In this document: positions 13,927-27,916 of the stretch, piece after piece | How positions within the stretch are numbered: position 1 is the first letter of the stretch | Layout: each line of letters opens with the position of its first letter | NCBI RefSeq assembly: GCF_035594125.1 | Contig: NC_087181.1 | Span: forward strand, 7,116,840 to 7,180,839 | Reading direction: 5' to 3' | Length of the DNA: 64,000 nt | Source of the DNA: Scylla paramamosain | Taxonomy: Eukaryota; Arthropoda; Malacostraca; Decapoda; Portunidae | Translations under genes and position numbers: made by a program | Notes under the pieces: model-generated | Database searches by the model: none | What the model was told of the DNA's origin: nothing | Seen by the model: only the letters and a program-made list of their open reading frames with translations

Positions 13927-15080
13927 AAATGTCTTTTCAGTGTTTTTGAGCGTGTTACGCAATAAAGCACTAAAAGCCAGGGCAATCACATTACATGGGA
14001 ATAAAACCAAATTTTACCAAGAACTTGCCTTTAAGTGTTTTTGAGCTCCTTACATACCAAAACGCTAAAACGCATGGAAAATACATTTTATGGAGAAACA
14101 GAATAACCTTACCAAATACATGTATTTTGAGTGTTTTTGATCATGTTATCTATAAAAACGCTTAAATACATGCAAAGAACCTTATGTTTGGGAAACGAAA
14201 GGACATTACAAGAAACGTTTATTATGAGTGTTTTTTTTTTTAAGTTCCTTCAGTACCAAAAAGCTAAAACCCACAAATAACACTAAAAAAAATATTAATA
14301 AATAAAAAAACAAAAAAATAATGGGAATTTTTTTTTTCATCTTCATAGGTACCGAATTGCCAAAATTCTGCCAAAATTCAGAGAATTTATGTGGAAAAAA
14401 GAACATTATCATGAAAATTAATTATCACTTTTTTTTCTGATTGTTATTTACCAAAACCCAAAGTGCATGCAAAGCCACCTATATAGGGAAGTTAAACGAC
14501 TTTACCAGAAACCTGTCTTTTCTGTGTTTTTCAGCATGTTAGGCACCAATACAATAAATAATATGAAAATCAGTCAATATGTGAATCCAAAACAAAATTA
14601 CTGAAAACGTGTCTTTTCAGTGTTTTACGTAGAAAAGCGCTAAAGCGGATGCAAACCATCCTATATGAAGAAATAGAAAAATATTACCAAAATATATATT
14701 TTGAGTGTTTTTGAGCTTGTTACCTACAAAAATTGCAAAAATGGATGTAAAGCACTCTATATTAGGAAACAAAAGGACATTACGAGAAACGTGTATAATG
14801 AGTGTTTTATAGTTTTAAAAGAACCACAATGCAATAAACGCAAATACTCGTGTATATAGAGAAATTTTTACATACCAAAATGATGAAATGCATGAATAAC
14901 ACTTTTAATCGATAAACAGAACTACTTTACCAAATTGTGTATTTTGAGAGTTTTTTCATTCTTAGTTACGAAAATACCAAATTACATGCGAAACTAGCTT
15001 CATGTGGGGGAAAAAATGACATTACAAGAAAAGTGTCTTTTGAGTGTTTTTGAGCGTGATATGCAACAAAGCACTAAAAA

Positions 15081-15250
<170 letters not shown>

Positions 15251-17990
15251 AACCGCTAAAACGCATGCAAAACAAACTTTATGGAGAAACAGAGTAACAT
15301 TACCAAAAACATGTATTTTGAGTGTTTTTGATCATGTTATCTATAAAAACGCTTAAGTACATGCAAAGAACATTATGTTTGGAAAACAAAAGGACATTAC
15401 GAGAAACGTGTATTATGAGTGTTTTTATGAGTTCCTTAAGTACCAAAAAGCTAAAACCCACAAATAACACTCTTTATTTAGAAAATAAAAAATAAAAAAA
15501 TATAAAAAAATAGGATTTTTTTTTTTTTTTGTTATTCATTTTCATGGGTACCGAGATGCCAAAATTCTAGGTAAATTCAGGGCAATCATATGATAAAACA
15601 ATATTATAAAAAATTGTAATTTCAGCTTTTTTTTCGGACTCTTATGTACCAAACCCTAAAGTGCACGCAAAGCCTACAATATGAAGAAATTAAACGACCT
15701 TACCAGAAATTTGTGTTTTGTGTGTTTTTTTTAGCATGTTAGGCACCAAAACGATAAATAATAAGGAACTCACTCAAGTTGGGAATCCAAAACAAAGTTA
15801 TTGAAAACGTGTCTTCTCAGTGTTTTACGTAGAAAAACGTTAAAACGGATGCAAACCAACCAATATCAAGAAATAGAAAAATGTTACCAAAAAGGTATAT
15901 TTTGAGTGTTTTTGAGCTTTTTACCTACTAAAACGTGAAAATTGATGGAAAGCACTCTATATTGGGAAACAAAAGGACATTGCAAGAAAAGTGTATAATG
16001 AGTGTTTTATAGTTCAAAAGAACCACAAAGCAAACAGCGCAAAAACTTGTGTATATGGAGAGATTTACTAGATACCAAAATGCTGAAACTCATGAATAAC
16101 ACTCTTAATAGAAAAACAGAATAACCTTACTTAATGCGTGTATTTTGATTGCTTTTCAGAGTCTTAGTTACCAAAAACCCCAAATTACATACGAAAATAG
16201 CTTTGTTGGGAAAAAAATGACTTTACCAGAAAAGTGTCTTTTGGGTGTTTTTCAGCGTGATAGGTAATAAAGCACTCAAAAGCAGGGCAATCACATTACA
16301 TTGGAATAAAACCATTTTTTACCAAGAACTTGCCTTTAAGTGTTTTGATCTCCTTATATACAAAACTGCTAAAACACATGCAAAACACACTTTATGGAGA
16401 AACAGAATAACATTACCAAAACCTTGTATTTTGAGTGTTTTTGATCATGTTATCTATAAAAACGCTTAAATACATGCAAAGAACCTTATGTTTGGGAAAC
16501 GAAAGGACATTACGAGAAACGTGTATTATGAGTGTTTTTAAGTTCCTTTAGTACCAAAAAGGTAAATCCCACAAATAACACTCTTTATTGAAAAAAATAA
16601 ATAAATAAATAAAAAAAAGAAAAATAGGATTTTTTTTTTATCTTCATAGGTACCGAGATGCCAAAATTCTGGGAAAATTCAGGACAATTATATGATAAAA
16701 GAATATTATGAAAAAAGTTAATTTTAGTTTTTTTTTTTTTTCGGACTGTTATGTACCAAACCCTATAGTGCATGGAAAGCCTCCTATATGAGAAAATTAG
16801 ACGACCTTATCAGAAATCTCTCTTTTGAGTGTTGTTCAGCATGTTAGGCACCAAAACAATAAATAATAAGAAACTCACTCTATAAGGGAATTCAAAACAA
16901 AATTACTGAAAACGTGTCTTCTCAGTGTTTTACGTAGAAAAACGCTAAAATGGATGCAAACAAACCAATATAAAGAAATAGAAAAACATTACCAAAAAGG
17001 TATATTTAAAGTGTTTTTGAGCTAGTTACCTACAAAAAACGCGAAAATTGATGCAAAGCACTCTATATTGGGAAACAAAAGGACATTGCAAGAAAAGTGT
17101 ATAATGAGTGTTTCATAGTTCAAAAGAACCACAAGGCAAAAAACGCAAAATATCGTGTATATGGAGAGGTTTCCTAGATACCAAAATGCTAAAATTTATG
17201 TATAACACTCTTAATTGAGAAACAGAACAACCTTACTAAATGCGTGTATTTTGAGTGCTTTTAACATTTTTAGTTACCAAAACACCAAATTGCATGCTAA
17301 AAGAGATTGTGGAAAAAAAAAAAAAGACTTTACCAGAAAAGTGTCTTTTAACTGTTTTTGAGCGTGATAGGCAATAAAGCACTAAAAAGGAGGGCAATCA
17401 CATTACATTGGAGTAAAAGGAATTTTTACCAAGAACATGCCTTTAAGTGTTTTTGAGCTAGTTATATACCAAAACACTAAAAAGCATGCAAAACACACTT
17501 TATGGTGAAACGGAATAAAATTACAAAAAACATGTATTTTGAGTGTTTTTATCTTGTTACCAATAAAAACGCTTAAATACATGCAAAAAACACTATTTTT
17601 GGGAAACGAAAGGAGATTACGAGAAACGTGTATTATGAGTGTTTTTAAGTTCATTAATTACAAAAAAGCTAAAAGCCAAAATAACACTCTTTATTGAGAA
17701 ACAATAAATAAATAAAATAGAAAAATTACAATATTTTTTTTCTTTCTTATTCATCTTCACAGGTACCGATATGCCAAAATTCGGGCAAAATTCAGGAAAT
17801 TATGTGAAATAAGAACATTATCAAAAAAGTTAAATTTTGCTTTTTTTTCGGACTGTTATATACCAAACCCCTAAATTGCATTGAAAGCCACCTCTAAGGA
17901 GAAATTAAACGTGTTTGCCAGAAAACGTTCTTATGAGTGTTTTTTAGCATCTTAGGAACCAACACGATAAATAACATGGAAGTCAATCTA

Positions 17991-18063
17991 TATGGGAAAC
18001 AAATAATTTATAGAATATATAAAAAATAAATAATAAAATAAAAATATAAAAAATAAATTTTTA
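17991..18063. repeat. A/T-only junction sequence between two super-units
   Basis: About 70 bp made almost only of A and T (AATATATAAAAAATAAATAA and similar), joining the end of one super-unit (after CAATCTATATGGGAA) to the start of the next (CATTCTTAGTTAAGAAAACC, homologous to 13,232). It does not fit the monomer consensus and looks like end-joining filler or a degenerate microsatellite. Confidence 0.6.
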
Positions 18064-21000
18064 CATTCTTAGTTAAGAAAACCCCAAATTCCATGCGAAA
18101 CTAGCTTTATGTGGGAAAAAAAATTACATTACCAGAAAAGTGTCTTTGAGTGTTTTTGAGCGTGTTAGGCAATACAGCACTAAAAAGCAAGGCACACACA
18201 ATACATGGGAGTAAAACTAACTTTTACGAAGAACTTGCCTTTTAGTGTTTTTGACACGCATTTAGTAAGGTTGCTCTGTTTCTCAATTAAGACTGTTATT
18301 TTTGAGTTTCAGCATTTTGGTATATAGGAAACTTCTCCATATACACGAGTTTTTGCGTTTTTTGCCTTGTGTTTTTTTTTGAACTATAAAACATTCATTA
18401 TAAACTTTTCTCGCAATGTTCCTTTGTTTCATAATATAGAGTGGTTTGTATCAATTTTTTTGTTTTTTTTTTGTAGGTAACAAGCTCAAAAACACTCAAA
18501 ATATATATTTTTGGTAATGTTTTTCTGCTTCTTGATATTGGTTGGTTTGTATGAGTTTTATCGTGTTTCTACGTAAACCACTGAGAAGACACGTTTTCAG
18601 TAATTTTCTTTTGGATTCCCACATAACATGACTTCCTTATTATTTATCGTTTTGGTGCCTAACATGCTGAAAAAGACTCAAAAGACAGATTTGTGGTAAG
18701 GTCTTTAATTTCCTCATATGGAAGGCTTTAAATGTCCTTTTTTAGTGTTTTTGAGCGTGTTACGAAATAAAGCACTAAAAGCCAGGGCAATCACATTACA
18801 TGGGAATAAAATCCAAATTTTACCAAAAACTTGCCTTTTAAATGTTTTTGAGCTTCTTATATACAAAAACACTAAAACGCATGCAAAATGCATTTTATGG
18901 AGAAACAGAATAACATTACCAAATACATGTATTTTGAGTGTTTTTGATCATGTTATCTATAAAAACGCTTAAATACATGCAAAGAACCTTAGGTTTAGGA
19001 AACGAAAGGACATTACAAGAAACGTGTATTATGAGTGTTTTTTTTTAAGTTTATTCAGTACCAAAAAGCTAAAACCCACAAATAACACTTTTTAGAAAAA
19101 AAAAATAATAAATAAAAAATGTTAAAAAATGGGAATTTTTTTGTTTTTTTGTTTTTCATCTTCATAGGTACCGAATTGCCAAAATTCTGCCAAAATTCAG
19201 AGAATTTATGTGGAAAAGAGAACATTATTATGAAAGTTAATTAAAGTTTTTTTTTTCTGTTTGTTATGTACCAAAACCCAAAGTGCATGCAAAGCCATCT
19301 ATATAGGGAAGTTAAACGACTTTACCAGAAACCTGTCTTTTCTGTGTTTTTCAGCATGTTAGGCACCAATACGATAAATAATATGAAAATCAGTCAATAT
19401 GTGAATCCAAAGTAAAATTACTGAAAACGTGTCTTTTCAGTGTTTTACGTAGAAAAACGCTAAAGCGGATGCAAACCATCCTATATGAAGAAATAGAATA
19501 ACATTACCAAAAATTTATATTTTGAGTGTTTTTTAGCTTGTTACCTACAAAAAATGCAAAAATGGATGTAAAGCACTCTATATTAGGAAACAAAAGGACA
19601 TTACGAGAAACGTGTATAATGAGTGTTTTATAGTTTTAAAAGAACCAGAAGGCAATAAACACAAATACTCGTGTATATAGAGAAATTTTTACATACCAAA
19701 ATGATGAAATGCATGAATAACACTTTTAATCGATATACAGAACTACCTTACCAAATTGTGTATTTTCAATGTCTTTCTCATTCTTAGTTACGAGTATGCC
19801 AAATTCCATGCGAAACTAGCTTCATGTGAGGAAAAAAATGACATTACCAGAAAAGTGTCTTTTGAGTGTTTTTGAGCGTGATATCCAACAAAGCCCTAAA
19901 ACGCAGAACAATCACATTACATGGGAATGAAACCAACTTTTACGAAGAATTTGCCTTTAAGTGTTTTTTAACCCCTTATATACCAAACCGCTAAAACGCA
20001 TGCAAAACAAACATTATGGAGAAACAGAATAACATTACTAAAAACATGTATTTTGAGTGTTTTTGATCATGTTATCTATAAAAACGCTTAAGTACATGCA
20101 AAGAACATTATGTTTGGGAAACAAAAGGACATTACGAGAAACGTGTATTATGAGTGTTTTTATGAGTTCCTTAAGTACGAAAAAGCTAAAACCCACAAAT
20201 AACTCTCTTTATTTAGAAAAAGTAAATAAATAAAAAAATAGGATTTTTTTTTTTTTGTTATTCATTTTCATAGATACCGAGATGCCAAAATTCTAGGTAA
20301 ATTCAGGGCAATCATATGATAAAACAATATTATAAAAAAAAGTTAATTTCAGCTTTTTTTTCGGACTGTTATGTACCAATGCCTAAAGTGCATGCAAAGC
20401 CTCCAATGTGAGGAAATTAAACGACCTTACTAGAAATTTGTGTTTTGTGTGTTTTTTTGCATGCTAGGCACCAAAACGATAAATAATAAGGAACTCACTC
20501 AAATTGGGAATCCAAAACAAAGTTATTGAAAACGTGTCTTCTCAGTGTTTTATGTAAAAAAAACATTAAATCGGATGCAAACCAACCAATATCAAGAAAT
20601 AGAAAAACGTTACCAAAAAGGTACATTTTCAGTGTTTTTGAGCTTTTTATCTACAAAAACGCGAAAATTGATGGAAAGCATTCTATATTGGGAAACAAAA
20701 GGACATTGCAAGAAAAGTGTATAATGAGTGTTTTATAGTTCAAAAGAACCACAAAGCAAACAACGCAAAAACTTGTGTATATGGAGAGATTTACTAGATA
20801 AAAAAAAATGCTGAAACTCATGAATAACACTCTTAATTAAAAAAAACTGAACAACCTTACTAAATGCGTGTATTTTGAGTGCTTTTCACATTCTTAGTTA
20901 CCAAAAACCCCAAATTACATGCAAAAATAGCTTAGTGGGGAAAAAAAAGATTTTACCAGAAAAGTGTCTTTTGAGTGTTTTTCAGCGTGATAAGTAAATA

Positions 21001-22507
21001 AAGCACTCAAAAGCAGGGCAATCACATTACATTGGAATAAAACCATTTTTTACCAAGAACTTGCCTTTAAGTGTTTCGAGCTTCTTATATACAAAACTGC
21101 TAAAACGCATGCAAAACACACTTTATGGAGAAACAGAATAACATTACCAAAGCCTTGTATTTTGTGTGTTTTTGATCATGTTATCTTTAAAAACGCTTAA
21201 ATACACGCAAAGAACCTTATGTTTGGGAAACGAAAGGACATTACGAGAAACGTGTATTATGAGTGTTTTTAAGTTCCTTAAGTACCAAACAGGTAAATCC
21301 CATAAATAACACACTTTATTGAGAAAAAATAAATAAAAAAATAAAAAATAAAAAAATAGGATTTTTTTTTTTATTTATCTTTATAGGTACCGAGATGCCA
21401 AAATTCTTGGAAAATTCAGGACAATTATATGATAAAAGAATATTATCAAAAAAGCTAATTTTAGCTTTTTTTCGGACTGTTATGTACCAAACCCTAAAGT
21501 GCATGCAAAGCCTCCTATATGAGGAAATTAAACGACCTTATCAGAAAACTCTCTTTTGAGTGTTGTTCAGCATGTTAGGCACCAAAACAATGAATAATAA
21601 GGAACTCACTCTATATGGAAATTCAAAACAAAATTACTGAAAACTTGTCTTCTCAGTGTTTTATGTAGAAAAACACTAAAACGGATGCAAACAAACCAAT
21701 ATAAAGAAACAGAAAAACATTACCAAAAAGGTATATTTTGAGTGTTTTTGAGCTTGTTACCAATAAAAAAAAACACGAAAATTGATGCAAAGCACTCTAT
21801 AATGGGATAGAAAAGGACATTGCAAGAAAAGTGTATGAAGAAGTTTTTTAGATACGAAAATGCTGAAACTCATGAACAACACTGTTAATCGAGGAGGGCA
21901 ATCACATTACATTGGAGGAAAACAAATTTTTACCAAGAACTTGCCTTTAAGTGTTTTTAAGCTCCTTATATACCAAATCACTAATACGCTAGCAAAATAC
22001 ACTTTATGGTGAAACAGAATAACATTACCAAAAACATGTATTTTGAGTGTTTTTGATCATGTTACCAATAAAAACGCTTAAATACATGCAAAGAACCGTA
22101 TTTTTGGGAAACGAAAGGACATTACTAGAAACGTGTATTATGAGTGTTTTTAAGTTCATTAAGTACGAAAAAGCTAAAAGCCACAAATTACACTCTTTAT
22201 TAAGAAAAAATAAATAAATAAATAAAAAAATACGATATTTTTTTTTTCATTCTTATTCATATTCACAGGTAACGAGGTGTCGAAATTGGGGCAAAGTTCA
22301 GGAAATTATATGAAATCAGAACATTATCAAAAAAGTTAAATTTAGCTTTTTTTTCAGACTGTTATGTACAAAACCCCTAAAGTGCATGCAAAGCCACCTA
22401 TATGGGGAAATTAAACGTCTTTGCCAGAAAACTGTCTTATGAGTGTTTTTCAGCATGTTAGGAACCAACACGATGAAACCCAAGGAAGTCAATCTATATG
22501 GGAATCC
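18064..22507 (+). repeat. Additional ~4.4-4.8 kb super-unit
   Basis: Collinear with 13,232-17,990 and 31,970-36,615, making three copies. Markers: 14,345/19,165/33,055; 15,545/20,275/34,170; 16,650/21,390/35,280. It ends at CAATCTATATGGGAATCC and then jumps to sequence homologous to 3,790. This is the extra tandem copy that sits between the two 14-kb blocks. Confidence 0.85.
18255..18729 (-). repeat. Inverted satellite block, copy 3 (475 bp)
   Basis: Begins ACGCATTTAGTAAGG and ends GAAGGCTTT, followed by plus-oriented AATGTCC. Here the upstream plus-oriented arm is missing, because 17,991-18,063 joins directly to the 190-bp spacer. This copy therefore lacks its left palindrome partner nearby. 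Confidence 0.85.
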
Positions 22508-25500
22508 AAAAAGTGTTTTTGAGCTTTTTACCTAAAAAAAAAAAAAAAAACGCGCAAATGAATGGAAAGCACTCTATATTGGGAAGAAAAAGGACATTAC
22601 GAGAAACGTGTATAATGAGTGTTTTATAGTTTCACAAGAACCACAAGGCAAAAAACGCAAAAACTCATATATAGAGAAGTTTCCTACATACCAAAACGCT
22701 AAAACTCATGAATAACACTTTTAATTCAAAAACAAAACTACCTTACCAAATGTGTGTATTTTGAGTGTTTTTCACATTCTCAGTTACGAAAATCCCAAAT
22801 TACATGCGAAACTAGCTTTATGTGGGAAAAAAAAATAACATTACCAGAAAAGTGTCTTTTGAGTGTTTTTGAGCGTTATATGCAACAAAACACTAAAAAG
22901 CAGAACAATCACATTACATTGGAATAAAACCAAATTTTACGAAAAACTTGCCTTTAAATGTTTTTTAACTCCTTACATACCAAAACGCTAAACGCATGCA
23001 GAACAACCTTTATGGAGAAACAGAATAACATTACCAAAAACATGTATTTTGAGTTTTTTGATCATGTTAACTATAAAATCGCTTAAATACATGCAAAGAA
23101 TGTTTTTGAAACGAAAGGACATTACGAAAATCGTGTATTATGAGTATTTTTAAGTTCCTTAAGTACCAATAATCTAAAACCCACAAATAACACTCTTTAT
23201 TGAGAAAAAAATAATAAAAAAATAGATTTTTTTTGTTATTCATCTTCATAGGTACCGACATGCCAAAATTCTGAGAAAATTCAGGGAAATTATGTGAAAA
23301 AAACAAAAAAAAATAATTCTAGCTTTTTCCGGAGTTATGTACGAAACCCGGAAGTGCATGCAAAGCCACCTATATTGGGAAAATTACACGACTTTACAAG
23401 AAACGTGTCTTTGGGTGTTTTTAGCAATTTCAACAATATTACTGAAAACGTGTCTTTTCAGTTTTAGCGTAGGACGCTAAAACCGATGCAAACCAACCAA
23501 TATGAAGATATAGAATAACATTACAAAAAAGTTGTGTTTTTGAGCTTGTTACCTATAAAAAATGCAAAAATGAATACAAAGCAGTAAATATTGGGAAACA
23601 AAAGAATATTACATGAAAATTGTATAATGAATGTTTTAATAATTTTTAAGAACCATATGGGAAAAAACGCAAAAACTCGTATATATGGAGAAGTTTCTTA
23701 GATACCAACTCATGAATAACACTCTTAATTGAGAAACAGAACAATCATATGAAATGAGTGTATTTTGAGTGTTTTTTTTTTTCACATTCATAGTGGTCCA
23801 ACCCCAAATTAAATGCGAAACTGTGGAAAAGAAATCAAATTACTACAAAAGTAACTTTTTAGTGTTTTTCAGCGTGTTAGGCAATAAAGCAGTAAAAAGT
23901 AGGGCAATCACATTACATGGGAATATAACCAACTTTTACCAAGAACTTGCCTTTAAGTTTTTTTGAGCTCCTTATATACCAAAACGCTAAAACCCATGCA
24001 AAACACCCATTATGGAAAAACAGAATAACATTATCAAAAACATGTATTTTGAGTGTTTTTGAGCTTGTTACCAATAAAAACGCTTTAATACATGCAAAGA
24101 ACCCTATGTTTGGGAATGAAAGGACATTACGAGGAATGTGTATTATGAGTGTTTATGAGTTCCTTAAGTACCAAAAAGCTAAAATCCACAAATAAAAATA
24201 AAAAAAATAAGAATTTTATTTTCTTTTTGTTATTCATCTTCATAGGTACCGAGATGCCAAAATTCTGGGAAAATTCAAGGCAATCATATGATAAAAGAAT
24301 ATTATCAAAAAAGTTAATTTCAGTTTTTTTTTTGGACTGTTATGTACCAAACCCTTAAGTGCATGCAAAGCACTTTGCATGAGGAAGTTAAACGACCTTA
24401 CCAGAAATCTATGTTTTGAGTGTTTTTTTAGCATGTTAGGCACTAAAACGATAAATAATAACGAACTCACTCTATATGGGAATCCAAAACAAAGTTACTG
24501 AAAACGTGTCTTCTAAGTGTTTTACGTAGAAAAACGCTAAAACGGATAAAAAGCAACCAATATCAAGAAATAGAGAAACGTTACTAAAAAGGTATATTTT
24601 GAGTGTTTTTGAGCTTGTTACCTACAAAAAACACGAAAATTGATGTAAAGCACTCTACATTGAGAAACAAAAGGACATTGCAAGAAAAGTGTATAATAAG
24701 TGTTTTATAGTTCAAAAGAATCACAAGGCAATTAACGCAAAATCTCGTGTATATGGAGAGGTTTCCTAGATACAAAAATGCTAAAACTCATGTATAACAC
24801 TCCTAATTGAGAAACAGAACAACCTTAATAAATGCATGTATTTTGAGTGCTTTTCACATTCATAGTTACCAAAACCCCAAATTGCATGCGAAAATAGATT
24901 TCTGGGAAAAAAAATGACTTTACCAGAAAAGTGTCTTTTGAGTTTTTTTGAGTGTTATGGGCAATAAAGCACTAAAAAAGAGGGCAATCACATTACATTG
25001 GAGGAAAACGAATTTTTTACCAAGAATTTGCCTTTAAGTGTTTGTGAGCTCCTTATATACCAAAAAAACTAAAACGCATGCGAAACACTCTTTAAGGTGA
25101 AATAGAATAACATTAACAAAAACATGTATTTTGAGTGTTTTTGATCATGTTACCAATAAAAACGAAATGAAAGGAGATTACGAGACACGTGTATTAATAG
25201 TGTTTTTAAGTTCATTAATTACCAAAAAGCTAAAAGCCACAAATAACACACTTTATTGAGAAACAATAAATAAATAAAAAAATATACGATATTTTTTTTT
25301 CTTTCTTTTTCATCTTCACAGGTACCGATATGCCAAAATTCAGGCAAAATTGAGGAAATTATGTTAAATAAAAACATTATAAAAAAAGTTCAATTTAGCT
25401 TTTTTTCGGACTGTTATGTACCAAACCCCTAAAGTGCATGCAAAGCCCCTTATATGGGGAAATTAAACGTCTTTGCAAGAAAACGGTCTTATGAGTGTTT

Positions 25501-27462
25501 TTCAGAATCTTAGAAACCAACATAATAAATAACATGGAAATCAATCTATATAGGAATCCAAAACAAAATTACTAAAAACGTGTGTTCTCGGTGTTTTACG
25601 TAGAAAAACGCTGAAACGGATGCAAACCAACCAATATGAAAAAATAAAATAACTACCAAAAAGGTATATTTTGAATGTTTTTGAAATTTTTACCTACAAA
25701 AAAAGCGAAAATGGATGGAAAGCACTCTATATTGGGAAGAAAAAGGACATTACAAGAAACATGTATAATGAGTGTTTTATAGTTTCACAAGAACTACAGG
25801 GCAAAATACGCAAAAACTCGTGTATATAGAGACGTTTCTGAAACTCTGGAAAAACACTCTTAATTGAGAAAAAGAACAATCTTACTAAATGCGTGTGTTT
25901 TGAGTGGTTTTCACATCCTTAGTTAGCAAAATCTCAAATTGCATGCGAAACCAGCTTTATGTGGAAAAAAATGACATTACCAGAAAAATGTCCTTTGAGT
26001 GTTTTTGAGCGTGTTAGGCAATAAAGCACTTAAGAGCAGTGCAATCACATTACATTGGAATAAAACCAATTTTTAAATAGATTTTGCCTTTAAGTGTATT
26101 TGAGCTCCTTATATACCAAGACACTAAAATGCATGCAAAATACACTTCATGGTGAAACAGAATAACATTACCAAAAACATGTATTTTGAGTGTTTTTGAT
26201 CATGTTACCAATAAAAACGCTTAAATACATGCAAAGAACCATATTTTTCGGAAACGAAAGGACATTACGAGAAACGTGTATTATGAGTGTTTTTAAGTTC
26301 ATTAAGTACGAAAAAGCTAAAAGCCACAAATTACACTCTTTATTGAGAAAAAATAAATAAATAAATAAAAAAATACGATATTTTTTTTTCATTCTCATTC
26401 ATCTTTACAGGTAACGAGGTGCCAAAATTCGGACAAAGTTCATTAAATTATATGAAATAAGAACATTATCAAAAAAGTTTTTTTTTTTTTTTTTTCGGAA
26501 TTATGTACCAAACCCCTAAAGTACATGCAAAGCCACCTATATGCGAAAATTAAACGTCTTTTGCCAGAAAACTGTCTTATGAGTGTTTTTTCAGCATGTT
26601 AGGAACCAACACGATAAAACCCAAGGAAGTCAATCTATATAGGAATCCAAAACAAAATTACTGAAAACGTGTCTTTTCGGTGTTTTACGTAGAAAACACT
26701 AAAACGGATGCAAACCAACCAAAATGAACATATATAATAACATTACCAAAAAGGTATATTTTGAGTGTTTTGAAATTGTTACCTACAAAAAACGTGAAAA
26801 TGGATGGAAAGCACTCTATATTGGGAAGCAAAAGGCACCAAAAAGCATGTTAGGCACCAAAACGATAAATAATATGAATGTCACTCTATATGGAAATCCA
26901 AAACAAAATTACTGGAAACGTGTCTTTTAAATGATTTACGTAGAAAAACGCTAAAAGGGTTGCAAACCAACCAATATGAAGAAATAGAATAACCTTACAA
27001 AAAATATATATTTTGTGTGTTCTTGAGCTTGTTACATAAAAAAAACGCGAAAATGGATGAGAAGCACTCTATATAAGGAAAAAAAAGGACATAACGAGAA
27101 ACGTGTATAATGAGTGTTTTATAGTTTCACCAGAATCATAAGGCAAAAAACGCAAAAACTCGACTGTGTGGAGAAGTTTCTAAGATACGAAAATACTGAA
27201 ACTATTGAATAACACTCGTCAAAAATTAGAACAATCTTAATAAATGCGTGTATTTTGAGTTTTTTTTTTTTACATTCTTAGTTAAAAAAAAACAAATTCC
27301 ATGAGAAACTAGCTTTATGTGGGAAAAAAATTGACATTACCAGAAAAGTGTCTTTGAGTGTCTTTGAGCGTTTTAGGCAATAAACCACTAAAAAGCAGGG
27401 CAATCCCATTACATGGGAATAAAACCAACTTTTACGGAGAACTTGCCTTTTAGTGTTTTTGA

Positions 27463-27916
27463 CACGCATTTAGTAAGGTTGCTCTCTTTCTCAATTAAGA
27501 GTGTTATTCATGAGTTTAAGCATATACGAGTACACGAGTTTTTAGGTTTTTTGCCTTGTGGTTTTTTTGACCTATAAAACATTCATTATACACTTTTCTC
27601 GGAATGTTCCCTTCTTTCCAATATAGAGTGCTTTGTATCCATTTTAGCGTTTTTTTTTGTAGGTAACAAGCTCAAAAACACTCAAAATATATATTTTTGG
27701 TAATGTTTTTTCTGCTTCTTGATATTGGTTGGTTTGTATCAGTTTTAGCGATTTTCTACGTAAAACACTGAGAAGACACGTTTTCAGTAATTTTCTTTTG
27801 GATTCCCACATAGAGTGAGTTCCTTATTCTATATCGTTTTGGTGCCTAAAATGCTGAAAAACACTCAAAAGACAGATTTCTGGTAAGGTCTTTAATTTCC
27901 TCATATGGGAGGCTTT
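27463..27916 (-). repeat. Inverted satellite block, copy 4 (454 bp)
   Basis: Begins ACACGCATTTAGTAAGG and ends GGGAGGCTTTCC before plus-oriented ATGTCTTTTCAG. It is the 18.7-kb partner of the block at 8,768; both have the shortened GTTTAAGCATATACG / GTTTCAGCATATACACG inner variant. The plus arm lies at about 26,830-27,255. Confidence 0.87.

Noticed and set aside
16361..17560. CENP-B box in the monomer
   Set aside because: No stretch fits the known YTTCGTTGGAARCGGGA pattern; GGGAAACGAAA is only superficially similar.
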